64,000 nucleotides of DNA, taken from NCBI RefSeq assembly GCF_030936135.1, contig NC_082606.1, forward strand, positions 6,752,755 to 6,816,754, given 5' to 3'. The translations under genes and the position numbers were made by a program. Under the pieces are notes generated by a model, which did not search any database, was not told the DNA's origin, and worked only from the letters and a program-made list of their open reading frames with translations. Positions 51,499-63,930 of the stretch are shown in pieces. This DNA comes from Gavia stellata. Lineage: Eukaryota; Chordata; Aves; Gaviiformes; Gaviidae. Numbering within the stretch: position 1 is the first letter of the stretch; each line of letters opens with the position of its first letter.

Positions 51499-52348
51499 GG
51501 TGAGTAATAGTTGAATAAAACGAAGTCTCCTCCCTCCCCGTGGCGTGACTCTGTTTGGTTTTCTCAACGCTGGAGGTGGTTGTGTATCTTCTGTGTCTGT
51601 TTAAAAGAAGGTATTTTATATTACCCCTGTCCAGTGTGTAACGCAAGGAAAATTCCTTTAGAATGCAACCCCATGTCACACACTTTTAAAAAAGACTTTG
51701 CTAGGTGACTTTGGGATCTAATCTGCTTTTCCAGTGATCAGATCATTCCAACTTACAGGTCAAGGGAGCGACAGCAATAGTGCTGTAGTCTAGAAGCCCA
51801 GCTGCAGCAAGCTTTCTGCTGGCCTGGAGCATCCTGAGCTTTAGCGAAGGATTATTGCAAAAGATGTTGGGTAACTGGGCGAAGTGGAATCTCTGCTACT
51901 ACAGTGGAAGCAGAGCATGAAAACAGAGGCCATGGTTTATAAATAATTTGCCACAAAGTGTTTGCTTAAAGGAAGGAGTGAGACAGTATTGGTGGAGAGT
52001 GTCAGGACCTCCTGTACGCACCTACATGCACATCCTGCCTAAGTATCACTTAATAGAAAAAGAGGAATAACTGCAAGTCACTAAAATGTGCCATGATAAA
52101 CAGAATAATGTCCCCTAGGTTTTGCAATCATCCTGAACCACTTTCTGGTTTGAACCAAACATGGTATTTGGTACCATGTTTGTAAAAAAGGGGCCAGTTT
52201 CAACAGTTTCAATGATGAGTCAAAATTTCTAAGATGTTTTTTCGAAGATACAAACAAAGGTGTATTTCTTTAATTTTTTTCTTTCTTTCTCCAGATGTAT
52301 CAAGCAACCAAACTCACAGAACCTGCAGCTGGACTGAGGACAGTTGAT
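51499..52348 (+). other. Possible divergent spliced transcript from the GCNT3 island
   Basis: On + a perfect donor, CGCAG|GTGAGTAA, lies at 51499/51500 at the edge of the GCNT3 CpG block. The next good splice-bounded unit is 52295-52348: a long pyrimidine tract ending TTTCTTTCTCCAG, 54 nt, then GAT|GTAAGT. The 54 nt are open from an ATG at the first base (MYQATKLTEPAAGLRTVD), but that ATG has a weak context and an in-frame TAA precedes it in the putative exon 1. I do not recognise the peptide. A divergent long non-coding RNA is more likely than a gene, and chance is possible. Confidence 0.3.
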
Positions 52349-52514
52349 GTAAGTGTAGTTCTGCACAGGTTCTAGAAAACAGCAGCAGTTACTTCCCCAA
52401 TTTAAAAATGGAGATTATTTGTTGAATTATTAGCTTTACCCAATTCAGTAAATAATTGTCGTAGACATCTGTGGTCCAGAAATTCTAACGGGCATTATGC
52501 TAGGCACTGATGTG

Positions 52515-52537
52515 ATATATATATATATATATATATA
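52515..52537. repeat. (AT)n microsatellite
   Basis: An uninterrupted alternating AT run of 23 bases following TGTG. Confidence 0.95.
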
Positions 52538-55500
52538 GTATTTCCCATATGCACAGCTGTCAGTTTGCCTGTGCTAAGTACCAAAGTGAATGTGCTTGGG
52601 AGAAACAGGGGGGGAAAAAAGGCTTGGGGATTGCAAACACAACGCTAGATGGGCCAGATGCTTTCTCAGTGCAGGGAAGACATTTGTCCCATTTATATGT
52701 GTACTTTGCTCGTGAAATTTGTTTCTAAGCTATGTTCAGCTTCCACTAGAGAGCTCGTTCACCTGAACAATTTCAAAGCGTGTGAGGAAAGGTACTTCCC
52801 AGGAAACTCTTGGGATAGGACGATAATAATCCTCTTGGTGCATCTTCTGCACTTCCAAGCAGCTCTTCCCCTCCAGGTCACCTCTGCTAGACTGTATCCT
52901 TGCAGTATTGTATGGAGGGATGGCAAGTTCTTGTAGTCTTGGGATTTTCTTTTTCTAAAGCAATGTCTTTATATTGATCCTCTACTCTGATTTCAGTACA
53001 CAGCTATCCTCTTTCATACAGCCACTAGGAAAACAAGCATATTTTACATATTATATAGGATTGTAAACAATTGTTTCTACTTCAAGGTTCTAGCTGCTCT
53101 GTATGTGTTGTGCCTTGTACTGGTGTGGTGGAAGAAATCCTCAAAATCTTAATCGCACAGGAAATGCCGAAAACATGACGACTCCACATAAGAGCTCTTA
53201 AATGGGCTATAGTTACTTCCAGTTACGTACATTTTTTAATAATTTTTGAAAAATTATGGTGACGTGGTTCAGAAATGCAGTGGTGTTTTTCCCCAGGGTG
53301 TTTTTCGTGAAGTTGAAAAGAAACTATAACTCTTTAATCCCATTTTTACCATCCGTGATTCTTTGTTAAGAGTCAACAAGTCTAACCTGAGACTTGAAAA
53401 ATGCGTTTTCAGTGTTCTCAGCCATACTCTTAAAGCCAACAGGGTATTCAGTCTCTGAACAGTGCCAAAAGCTAAAAAAAAACAACCCCACACCCCAAAA
53501 CAGTGTGTGAAATGACAGCAAATTGCTGCTGTATTTCATTTTATGCTGGCCAATGGCTGAAGTCACATGCATGGACAGATAGAGAATAAGTTGTAAGAGT
53601 AATACACTGCTTAAAAATGCTGTCATACACATTGACGAATATCAGCCACACGGAAAATTATTTTTGGAAAAGTTATCTTTGTTGATAACTTTATCTGACA
53701 GTGAATGTTTTTTCAAGGAAAGCCCAATACTGAGTAAGGATAGAAGTGATTTTGGATTCATTTGTCAACATTCTGTAAATTTAGTCACAGGTTCATTGAT
53801 AAGAAACTTATTTGGAAGAAGTTTGTCACTTAGCATTAACATCTCAAACTCGTTCAGTGCAAGAAACTTGAAACTTTTGAAGGTTTCTATGGTTAGCAGC
53901 GTGGCCATAGGACCACACGTCATCTACTCTGTGGTACATAGCTCTTCATATATGGGCTCTTATCTCAAGTTAAAAAAAGCGCCGCAAACCCGAGTTTATG
54001 CCTCTATGACTGAAATATCTTCCTTGCCTACTTTCAGGGTGAATTTTTGAAACTGTCTCCTTTGGAAAGTATGAAATGTAAATGTCCAGCTAAACACTTA
54101 GCTGAAAAACCTCCATAATAGTTATCAGTTGATCACTAAGTTGATCACACTATATGTACTGACCAACCATCTCTGAATTTTTTGTTATTTGGCATGCCAG
54201 TTTTTCCTGTGCTTTGGTATTATTCTTTATGCATTCTCTTAAGAGCAAGTGGTAATCCACATGATCAACACAGGTAAACATTTGCTTTATTCTCTGCTAA
54301 GCAGGTCTGCTGCGTAACCACAGCAGATGAGCAGATGAACTGTGGTTATGATTGCAAACTTAACAAGCTTCACAGAAATTGTAATCTAACTTGTCTGATA
54401 TGAATAGCATGTATTACAGACAAGATATATACATCTAAAAAACTTCCTGAAAATTAATTTGTGTCCTTAGTGACAGTTTAGAGAAATAGTTTATATTTCA
54501 GTTATATAACAGAATACAGATGCTAACATCTTGCCATACAGAAGTTTGGGTTTTTTTCTGTTGCATATTCATGATGCATAACTTAACCCTTAAAGACACA
54601 TGAAAATGGAATTAAATAAAACATAATTAACAGTGTGCTTTCTGCAAAGCCACTTTTTTTCCATGAGAGAAAATACCTACACCAAATAATACTTTGTTCG
54701 TATAGTCCAAGACTTGAGATCTTGTTTTCATACTAAATAGGGGTTAAAACCTGTTAATATTGATATTCTTATGTGTAACTGTAACTTCCAACGTACTTCA
54801 CTTTAAACTGTGTGGTCAAATCATTGCCTTTGGCTTTTTTTAATGATGATACACGTCCCAATGAATACAAAAGCGACTCTGTTTAAAAGTGAGTATAAAA
54901 CAACTATCCTAAGGATACTATAATGCAAGTACTGTCTACAGGGTTAACCAGCAGCCACTTGATCACTTGCATAAAGAGGTCAATAGCCTGGAGATACGAC
55001 AGTAGATTACAATGTAAGAGGAGGATGATTTAATCATATTTATACAATAATCTTGCAGAACACTATCTATGAAGACTATCAGTGAAAACAATTTTGGTAA
55101 GTCTAGGTGCCACATCTCTCTAGTGCCTTTTTGTACTTGCTTCCCTTTTAATAAGCTGTATCAAGTCAGAAGTTCCTGCTTTTTTAGCTTTTCCATTAAG
55201 GGATAAAAAGAATCATCACAAGGTGACCTGTTACCTGCTTGCCTAATTGCCCAATTTTTAGGTTGTGGTTCAGATAAATGCATTGGAGAGTGGAGAAGAA
55301 ATATGTACTCTGTTGGCGTCTCCAAGGGGAAAAAAAAAATCCTATGTGATTGTTTGCTGATGGTGCCACACCTGGTGAAGCACCTGGTAGAAATTTAGAT
55401 TGTGGTGGCAAGGCTCCTAGTCTTAGTGGGTTCACCTGTACACAGTTAGCTTGTCGAAGGAATAGGGTTTTCCCTGGGAAAGCAGCATTAATAAAGAGGG

Positions 55501-55731
55501 ACAAACAGAACTCATTTGGAGGAATCAGCCTGAAGTGGTGGTTACTAAAATGTGTAAGGAAAGGATTTTTATGTATATAGATATACTGTCAAGTTCTTTA
55601 GTGTGACTTTTAAGAAATATACAGAAGTAGGAAGTTTTGTTAACCTAATCGAATAGACATCTGAGACTAGGCTTGTACATGCTACAAAAAAAATCTTGTG
55701 TTATACTCCTATGGCTTGGGTGGACTGGGAA

Positions 55732-55757
55732 TTTTTTTTTTTTTTTTTTTTTTTTTT
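55732..55757. repeat. T26 homopolymer
   Basis: A run of 26 T. Read on minus it is a poly(A) run, but no AATAAA precedes it, so there is no sign of a retrocopy tail. Confidence 0.95.
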
Positions 55758-56203
55758 GAATTAGAATCTGCTGTCTGTTACAGACCAGCCTGTAGGGTTT
55801 TTGGACTTTACTTCTAAGCTATAATACCACTTTTAAGCTATCAGGGCATTGTTGTCTTTATTATTCTGCTGCTTTTGTATTTTATATTATCTCAGTTTTC
55901 GGAAGAGAGCCTTACTTCCTGCTGATTCATTTGGAGTCATAGTGTGCATTGTGATGTGGTTTCTCCTATGTTGTCTAACTGCTTTGTAGGCATTACTAGC
56001 TCACAGCTAACTTCTGTGTTCTCCAGGATGTTTGTGTCAACAGGAGGAATTTTATATTCACAGCACAATGACTCTCATTTAACCTTTGTGTCTGATGGTT
56101 GGTTGTTTTTTGCATGTCACCTAGATAGTGAAGCATTCAATAGAAGGAAGTATGTGCATGAGGCATAACTGTAATCAGAAAGCAATGCACTTTCCTTCAC
56201 GAA

Positions 56204-56620
56204 CTGTTCCAGTGTGGGTGCTCTCGGCAGGCTACAGTCCTTCAGGATAAACCTGCTCCAGTGTGGGTCCTCCACAGGCAGCAGTTTCTGTCAGGAAACC
56301 TGCTCCTCTGCGGGCTTCTCTCCACCGGCTGCAGCTTCCTTCAGCTGTCCTCCCCCTTGCCTTCTTCACTGGCCTTGGTGTCTGCGAGATTGTTTCTCAC
56401 ACTCTCTCCATCCCGCCAACTGCTGAGCAGCTTTTTTTCTAAAAAAACCAAAACCCCTTTCTGAAACGTGTTTTCACAGAGGCGCTACCACTTTCACTGA
56501 TTGGCTCAGCTTTTCACGACTGGCGTGGGGCAGCTTCTGGCCTCTTGTCGCAGAGGCCCCCCCCCCGCCTCCTTACAAAATCATTGCCATGTTAACCCGG
56601 TAGATGAACCTTTGTTTGTA
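56204..56620. repeat. Degraded interspersed repeat with three internal 48-bp units
   Basis: Three imperfect tandem units of 47-49 bp begin CTGTTCCAGTGTGGG (56204), CTGCTCCAGTGTGGG (56253) and CTGCTCCTCTGCGGG (56300). They are followed by a pyrimidine-rich part, CTTCACTGGCCTTGGTGTCT, a CAGAGGCGCTACCAC segment and a GATTGGCTCAGC segment. I recall this order of segments from a dispersed repeat common in bird genomes, probably retrovirus-derived, but cannot name the family. GC content is above the surroundings. No coding capacity is evident. Confidence 0.5.
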
Positions 56621-58279
56621 AATTGATCCTCTTACACTGATGGCAGGGAGAGAGTGTGTAGAGGTGAGTGATAAAGGTGTGACAAGTAAGGGAAATGTTG
56701 TATATGATTTTTTTCTTGCTTTCGTCTTTCCCTTACTCCCTCTCCCACCCTCAGCTGGCTACATGTTTGCACAGAGAGGCTGTTGGCTCTAGTCTTCTCC
56801 GTATCCACTAGTATATTTTACAGTGATAAGATGATTTATGATATAGTTAATGTGTCAAGGACATGTAGATGATTATCCAGGTTTGCAGATAACAGGTAAT
56901 CTAAAACCATGGAGAATCAGCCTGCTGGTTCTCTCCAAAGTTATATGGATTAGTGATGTGAGAAATGCCTGCTGACATGAGGCCTGTAAAATTATTTTGC
57001 AGGCCTGCGCCTAAAAATACTTAGGGCTGGTTCTGATCTTCCTGTAACTTTTGGTTATATAATAAAGTATCATTAAACAAAATTAGTGATACTCTCACTG
57101 ACTGCTACTTAAGCAAAGTTGTTCCTAAATATACTCTGTACATAATTTGCTGTTAAGTACACACCGTCTGTTAAAATATAGTATTCTGTTGTGAAGAGCT
57201 GCATTCCGCTTTTTTCATGTGTGTTCACATAGGGATTTTTCTTATTTGTGTCAGGTAGAAATAGATATTTTCCAAAATAACTGTTCTTTTTTAATCAATA
57301 CTTCCTTTGAACTATGCTGGCAAGAAATTATATTTCTGTCGTCTTGGCTCTTCAGACTGACTGTGCTGGTTTTTTGATACTTATCTATAAAATCATAGAA
57401 TCTTTTTGTATGGAGTCTTTGGCACATCTTGCTTTCCTGGGGGCAGGGGCAGAAGTGAACAAGGAAGTCTTGAGGTTTCAAAATAAATATAATAAACCTT
57501 ATGCAAATATGTATGTATTATATCTGTACGCTTCATCTGTAAAACTTTAACATGATGAACATGGTCTTATGCAGGTTTTGCTTTTTGAAATTGAAAACTG
57601 TCTAATTACAGACTTTAGCTTTGGTTTTCTTTCCATTTAATTTCAAATGAATTATGTGGCTCAGTCTTGTACTCTGTAACAGGTCGACCTTTACAAGCTA
57701 CTAATACTGCATCCACACTAGCGTCATCTTTGGTCATTTTGATGACTAATTAGAGATTAAGTCAATCTTTGAGGAAACTGTTGGATGTCAATTTTCTTTT
57801 TAGAGTTCTACTTCATTGCCGGTTTGTGACAAATTGTTTGAAAGCACTATATGCAATATCTCTGGGGCTGCCACTGCATGGACATGATTCAGAAAGAACA
57901 TGAAAAGGCAGCATTCAGTAAGTAAAAAATCACACAATCATTTTTGTAGCATGCATACCAGTTCCTATGTTGTAACTGAGCACTGCTTGATGCTAATCAC
58001 CTTACAGTTACCGGCTCATTGCTCTGCTGTTTCTGGACCTCTGTGGAAATCTTACTGGAGGGGTGAAGGATTTCTGCTTTTGTCCAAGGCAAAATAGCTG
58101 GACTGTATGGAATAACAGTGAGTATGGCTTTGAAGAAAGCTTAAGCAGATAGTCATAATTGACATATAGTCAGCAGGATGTTATTTATTACCTGATGTTT
58201 TACACAAAAGCTGAACTCTGCTGATAAGGTATAGTGAGTTTCCTAGTACAGCAAAATAGGGAGATAAGGCATTACTCAC

Positions 58280-58323
58280 CTTACGCAGATTGCCGAAGAG
58301 ACAGGCAAGTAAGTGGGACGATG
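58280..58323 (-). other. Possible minus-strand exon (GCNT3 5' UTR candidate)
   Basis: On minus, a pyrimidine-bearing acceptor ending ACACCTTTACCAG is followed by 44 nt and then a consensus donor AAG|GTGAGTAA. It lies about 7 kb upstream of the GCNT3 ATG on the same strand, so it could be a 5' UTR exon. It has no recognised coding match and may be chance. Confidence 0.22.
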
Positions 58324-58721
58324 CTGGTAAAGGTGTTTAAAAAAACTTCCTTTAAACCACTCTTAAAACTGGCACTGTTTCTGACTGTGGTGCCCAATAC
58401 CACTGGAAACTGGACTCTGTCCTGGGGGAAGAAAATAACCTGATTTTTCTTGAAGGATGTAACACAAAGAAAACACAGTGATACTGGGGATAATAGATAC
58501 ATTAGCTCATGCCTCATTGTTTCTAGAAAAGGATTGCTTCATACAGCATGGGAAATATAAACAAAACAGCAAACAAAACTCTTTCAGATAGACGATAGAG
58601 GAGTTCAGGGCCATAGGAATAAAGAATCAAAAAGAATTAAATTAGTTTTGCACACTTCTCACAATGGAGAACCCATGATAACTAACCTATTGAAGAGATT
58701 TTTTCTTAACAAAGGACTTAC

Positions 58722-58758
58722 CTGAAATAGACAGACGTGTTACTGAGACAGTTTTTAT
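58722..58758 (-). other. Possible minus-strand exon (GCNT3 5' UTR candidate)
   Basis: On minus, the acceptor TTATTTTTTTGTTCAG is followed by 37 nt and a perfect donor CAG|GTAAGT. With the segment at 58280-58323 it makes a pair of well-bounded short exons on the GCNT3 strand. No protein family is recognised. Confidence 0.25.
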
Positions 58759-60973
58759 CTGAACAAAAAAATAACCTTAAAAGCATGTTAGCTTTGTTTC
58801 TTGCCTTCGTTGGCAGCTGTCTAAATAGTATTCTGAACATTAGGTGTTTGAGTATGTTTAGAGCTACAGTTAATCTGAATGCCTTTGAACGTCTCACAGC
58901 TGGATAAGAGTTTATCCAATTGCTGAATAGGTGTGTCTTGGGCTTACTGAGTCCAGTAAATTTTCCTTCAATGCCTGTAGGATTCATGCAGAGCACTTCT
59001 TACCTTGACAATCACGAAATGCAATATAAGTAAAGCCACAAGAGAAATCAGTAGGGGAAAGGTGATTGTTACTCTAGAACTGTTGTTGTGGGCTATTCAG
59101 TTCCATCTGAGGTTCCTGCAGTGTGCTGTCCTTGTTCTGGCTGCTCTTCTGCAAAGAAACCCAAGTATTTCATAGTAGTCTGAGTGCCCCTACCTTCTCT
59201 GCCATACATGCTGCTACACAGCAATGGTCAAATATGAAATTGCTTTGGGGGGAGGGGAAGCAGTTGTGAGGGAGTGTTGTACTACTTTTTCCTTATTTCA
59301 GGTGATCTATTTGCTTCCTGTTTTTCGCCCTTTAAAAATCTCCTATACACTTGACATTTTTGCTTCCTTTCATGCAAAGCTAGAAGTGGTGTTAGCTGCC
59401 CTTATTTAATGTCAGAGAAAATCCTTAAGGTTTTTACTGGTTATTCATTCATTCCTTCCGTGTTCATAGCATGTCTCCATAGTATTTCTCTGTCCGTGGA
59501 CATTGTTCCATACTGCTGTGAACTAATTTGAGGCAAAAAGATAGCGATAGAATAAGATAAATTTTCTGTACAGTAGGTAAGCAACTGAGGTCTAGAACCA
59601 CTAAGATTATTTGAGCATCCCACTTGAAAACAATGAGAAGTGCCTGAATACATGGACCTGGATTGTGGAATGGTTCTGTACAAGTAGTCCTAATGAGACA
59701 GTAATTTCATCTTTCTGCTGGCATCTATTATGTGCTACTGTGTCCTGCCCCTGCAGAAGGGACCCAAGGTCAAACTGTTTTTTGAGGAGCATTTACTGTT
59801 GAAAGACTGAAATGTTGATGGCTGCTGACTGAAGGTTGTGTTTGTTGGTGCTTGCAGGCGAGCATGACTGAGCATATCTTTATGTGAACAAAGCAGTTTA
59901 TGGTAGTGCTAGATATCAGTATTTCCTGAGTCATAAATCAAAGAATAGCATATGTATTTTTACTTAGTAAGCTTATTTAAAAAACAAAACACAAAAACAA
60001 ACCCCACCAAAACCAACTTCTAGCATTCTAACACTTATTTTCTTCTTATAAGAAAATGCCCTTCTTCATGATTTTGGCACTTGACTTAGGTCAATAGTTA
60101 GTTCTGCAGGCGTAGGAGTACCAAACTGTAGGCTTATGGGAAACACCTTAATTGCAAATTCAAGGGTGGGGAGCAGAGTAGTAATTCATTCTTTAAAAGA
60201 TATGACACTGGCATGCCCCTGTCTTCATGTTATTTTCAGTTCTAAACTTGAATGAAGTCTTTTTTGCTTCTTCTGTGTTCAGCAGCGATGGTGTTAGAGT
60301 CTGATATATAAAGCAGTGACAGTAAATCTTAACTGAGGTACATGAACCTAAGAACTCTTTTTCACTGAAGACAGGCAGAGAGGGGAGAGGAAGAACAGAG
60401 AAGTTGGTTTGTGTTTTACTTCAAACGGGGGTAATTTCAATAGTTTATACGTGAACCTCTTAGTTCTAGCTTGTTCAGCCATTAGTTAGCTAAAAAATGT
60501 GTGGTGTCTTAACTCCTCTTCTCTGAATAGGCCATCTTCCTGAATGAGAGAAAGTTTCAGTGATTAGCCATTTCTGCTGGTGTTTTAGATAACTTTAGTA
60601 TTGTCTAATGCCAGCAATGAACAGTATTTCCAGGTCATTTCACCCACCTATTTAGAACAATTGTGCTGTTATCATGAGTAGCAATTAATCACTTTATTTC
60701 TGGACTTTGTCATGGCAATTGAAAGTCATGGGGCCAAAGTATTTAAGGTTATGAAATAAAAATACATATTCCAATAGGTATTTGCATCTCTAGTTATTAG
60801 GCAGCTTGCAGAAGAGTTAGCTGGTACTATAAGATATATTTTCATTTAAAAATTGATTCACATGAGTTAGCTGAGCTAGCTTATAAGGCCATTTTCTTAG
60901 TCACAACTGAGATGAAATTTTGCAGGTTGTTTCAGAGAAGAGCTGCTGGAATTGTCACTAAAACTATCCCCTT

Positions 60974-60996
60974 CCCCCCCCCCCCCCCCCCCCCCC
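60974..60996. repeat. C23 homopolymer
   Basis: An uninterrupted run of 23 C, an unusual length for C. It is G-quadruplex-prone on minus and prone to sequencing or assembly error. Confidence 0.9.
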
Positions 60997-62270
60997 AAGA
61001 TTCCTGAGGTATATATGTAAAAAGATTTAGGCTAGAAAGATTTTGCTGTATGTAAGCACATGAAAGATGAGAATGTTTGGAAAAATGGGTGTTTGACTAA
61101 TCGTAGAGCAATTCTTGGGCAATAAAGGCTGGGTTCAACCAAGGTGGTAAGCTTCAACTGTTCCTTCCCTCCCCTTCCTCAGTTAGACTTACAAAAAAAA
61201 CCAACAATGAAAAAACCACCACACTTTGCAAGGGTATATTTTAGCCAACAATAGATTACATACTAAAACAGTGTGTTCTTTAAGAGTACTAATGTTCCTT
61301 TATTTCAGGAAGGTTATGGTTCATGATCTTCTAGAAACTACTTGAAAATAATACAGCAAAAAGGGCTACAGTGTTCTGCATTTAAAATGGTGAGATCCTA
61401 GCACTGATGTATAAATACTGCTGATGCTGTGGCATGATGCCCTCTGCCATGCCACTGTAGGACAGAACTGCTAAAATACTGATAGCATTGCCCATCTGCT
61501 GCTGACACACAGTGTTAGCCATTATTGCTGAAGCTAATGGACAAGAGAAAGTGGAGGGTATCTGTAGTCAATAGTTTGGTGGTTTGTTGTTTGGTTTGTT
61601 GTTGTTTTTTTTTTTAATACACCTTTATATTGTTTCTTGTACGGGTGTTAGCGTAATTGAAACTGTAAGTCTGACTAGCGATACTGTCATGGTTTTACTG
61701 CTGAGACTTGACAGGCATATTTGTACTTACCAGCATGAATATTTAGCACGTAGCAGAAAATTAGATCAGTAAGTGTGTTGTTTGTGGTTGTATTCATTTG
61801 AATAAAAAATGCACATCACAGACTAAACTCTCTTCACCAAAGAAGAGGAAAAACTGTCTTTCATACACAGGAGGATATGAACTACAACCTTTGTATCTAG
61901 GTAGTTTTGCCATTACTTCATCATCTTCTTCCTGGAGCATGTTGAAAATATAGTTGACTCTAACAGGAACTAAAATGACAGTTTTTATCAGTCGGCAAGA
62001 GCTGACTCTCCTGTTTTTTGAAGTACCAGAAGTAACCAAATGTAATGTTAAAGCAAATGCTTGGCAATGTCTGAGAAAAAAATGCAGCAAACCCATACAC
62101 ACAGGGTTTGGGACAAGTTTTATCTGCCTGAATAGAAAGGTTTTAGCTAGAAAATGATGGTGCATGCCTCTAGGCCTTAAGGAATTACATGTTTTTGGTA
62201 TGTGTAGAGAACTGTAGGTGACGGTGATCCACTTTCTCCTTTGTGATTGCCATATTTATGCTGGTTTTAG

Positions 62271-62343
62271 AGTTGTGACTGCTGGAGGCATGTGAGTGGA
62301 GGGACCACAGAAGATGGCCAGGCTTGGGTGCGGAGTTTCACAG
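62271..62343 (+). other. Possible plus-strand exon
   Basis: A pyrimidine-rich acceptor ending ATGCTGGTTTTAG at 62270 is followed by 73 nt and a strong donor CACAG|GTGAGT. The second frame is open across it. The content is GC-richer than the flanks. It matches no known protein and could be a non-coding exon or chance. Confidence 0.2.
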
Positions 62344-62465
62344 GTGAGTGTGTTGTGGGATGTTGTAGTTTCTTAGTTTTGAATCTGTCACCTGCTAATG
62401 ACACTTAAGAACCCTGTGTCTTTCATAGAGGAGACGGTGCTCATTTCTAGGCTAGCAGTAATCAG

Positions 62466-62513
62466 GAAAACTTGCATTAGTGACTGCAGGAAAACTTGCA
62501 TTAGTGACTGCAG
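62466..62513. repeat. Perfect 24-bp tandem duplication
   Basis: GAAAACTTGCATTAGTGACT followed by GCAG is repeated twice without mismatch (62466-62489 and 62490-62513). The identity of the copies suggests a recent event, or a polymorphic minisatellite seed. Confidence 0.95.
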
Positions 62514-62725
62514 AAAAACACCAAAAGAGTATGGGCAATATGCAACAAACAATTGAGCTCTTGAGAAGGTAATACTCCTTGACTCAGAGTTTGCAGTACT
62601 CTTCAAGTTCCGTAGTCTTGTCCAGCTTCCCCTTAACACAGTTTCTGTGGATAATATAGACTTCATCAGTGTTTGCTTGTGGTATACAATTACACGTATG
62701 TCAAGAGAGAGGAAGCAGGTCCTGC

Positions 62726-62752
62726 TTTTTTTTCTTTTTTTTTTTTTTTTTT
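62726..62752. repeat. T-rich homopolymer tract
   Basis: Eight T, one C, then eighteen T. Confidence 0.9.
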
Positions 62753-63908
62753 AACCATGGTCTTTGTGATTGCAATGCAGTCCGGTACTGTAATCTCTCT
62801 GAAAAGAGTTTTAAAGGCATAAGGAATTCACTGTCAGACAGGTATTTTTTCTGACATGTTATGTGTGCCCCCCCTGCCCTTCTGAGTTAAACTTCAGCAC
62901 TAATTATTTCACCACTGGATTTGATAAAAGACTTTTCATGTGCAAGCTAGACTAGAAAAAAGTGCCATTCTCTAAACTTTTTGCTTTAGGAGCAGCACTA
63001 ACTTGCTTAGTCAAGGAAAGCCACTTCTCTATGAAATGGGAAGTTTAAGTGACAAACATTTATTCATTGAAAAAGTTTTAGTCATGAATGAAGAAATGAA
63101 TCACAGAAAAGCCCTGAACTAGCTTGTACGTATATGCCTTCATGTATACTTTATGTACAGGAGGGATGCAGCTGAAGAAGCGAAGGATAAAAACCATTGT
63201 GACTATGCAAAGTAGTGGGAAAAAGACAAGTTTGTGTTTGGCTGCTTCTCAGATAGGTAGTGTTTCTGTGAGAAATGTATTCGAGTGTGTTGGATCAATT
63301 CAATTTTTAATCAATGCAACACCAAAATATGTAATGTTCTTGATGTTTGTCTTCTGTTGTGACTGTTTATTTTTACCCTGCCTTTTAAACCATGTTCTAA
63401 GTGTCATTGTCTTTATTGAAATTAAATAGCTGATGGAGTGCAAGAAAAGAAACAGAAGTGTCAAGTGAGTCTGGATTGTGACCAGTATCTTTGAATATTT
63501 GAGTTGCATCAGACTTTTATACTAGCACAGGAATGGAAGATATCTTGTCAGAAACCAAATAGTAAAACTGTCCTTAGAAATCCATAGAGTTTTCTTGGTA
63601 AGACTGAGCAAGAGATTTTCTTTTCAAGGCTGACAGCAGAAGTCCATTTTTCTTTCCTTCCTTCATAAGGGGATTGATATAAATTGCTTGTCCAACTCTT
63701 TGGCTTCCAGTTGTGTTTGGAGCTTCCATTAGTGATTAATTTGGTATTATCTGTATGCCATCAGTTTTCTGCACATGTTTAAAACTGCAGATGTGGTCAA
63801 AAGACTTTTAGATGGAGTGCCAAGTTACAAATGTACATAAAATAATACCTGCAAAGTGCATGTGTCCCACTTGACAACTGTTTCTCTTAGCATTTTTAGT
63901 GCAAGGTG

Positions 63909-63930
63909 AATAAAGCTGAGGGGAAGATAC

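Noticed and set aside
57380-57410. AATCATAGAATC resembling a CR1 end
   Set aside because: Only a dozen bases match and no CR1 body is attached.
61794-62165. 123-codon minus-strand open frame, considered as part of FAM81A
   Set aside because: No coiled-coil heptads or resemblance to FAM81A; overlapping frames are open on the other strand. No support for a gene.
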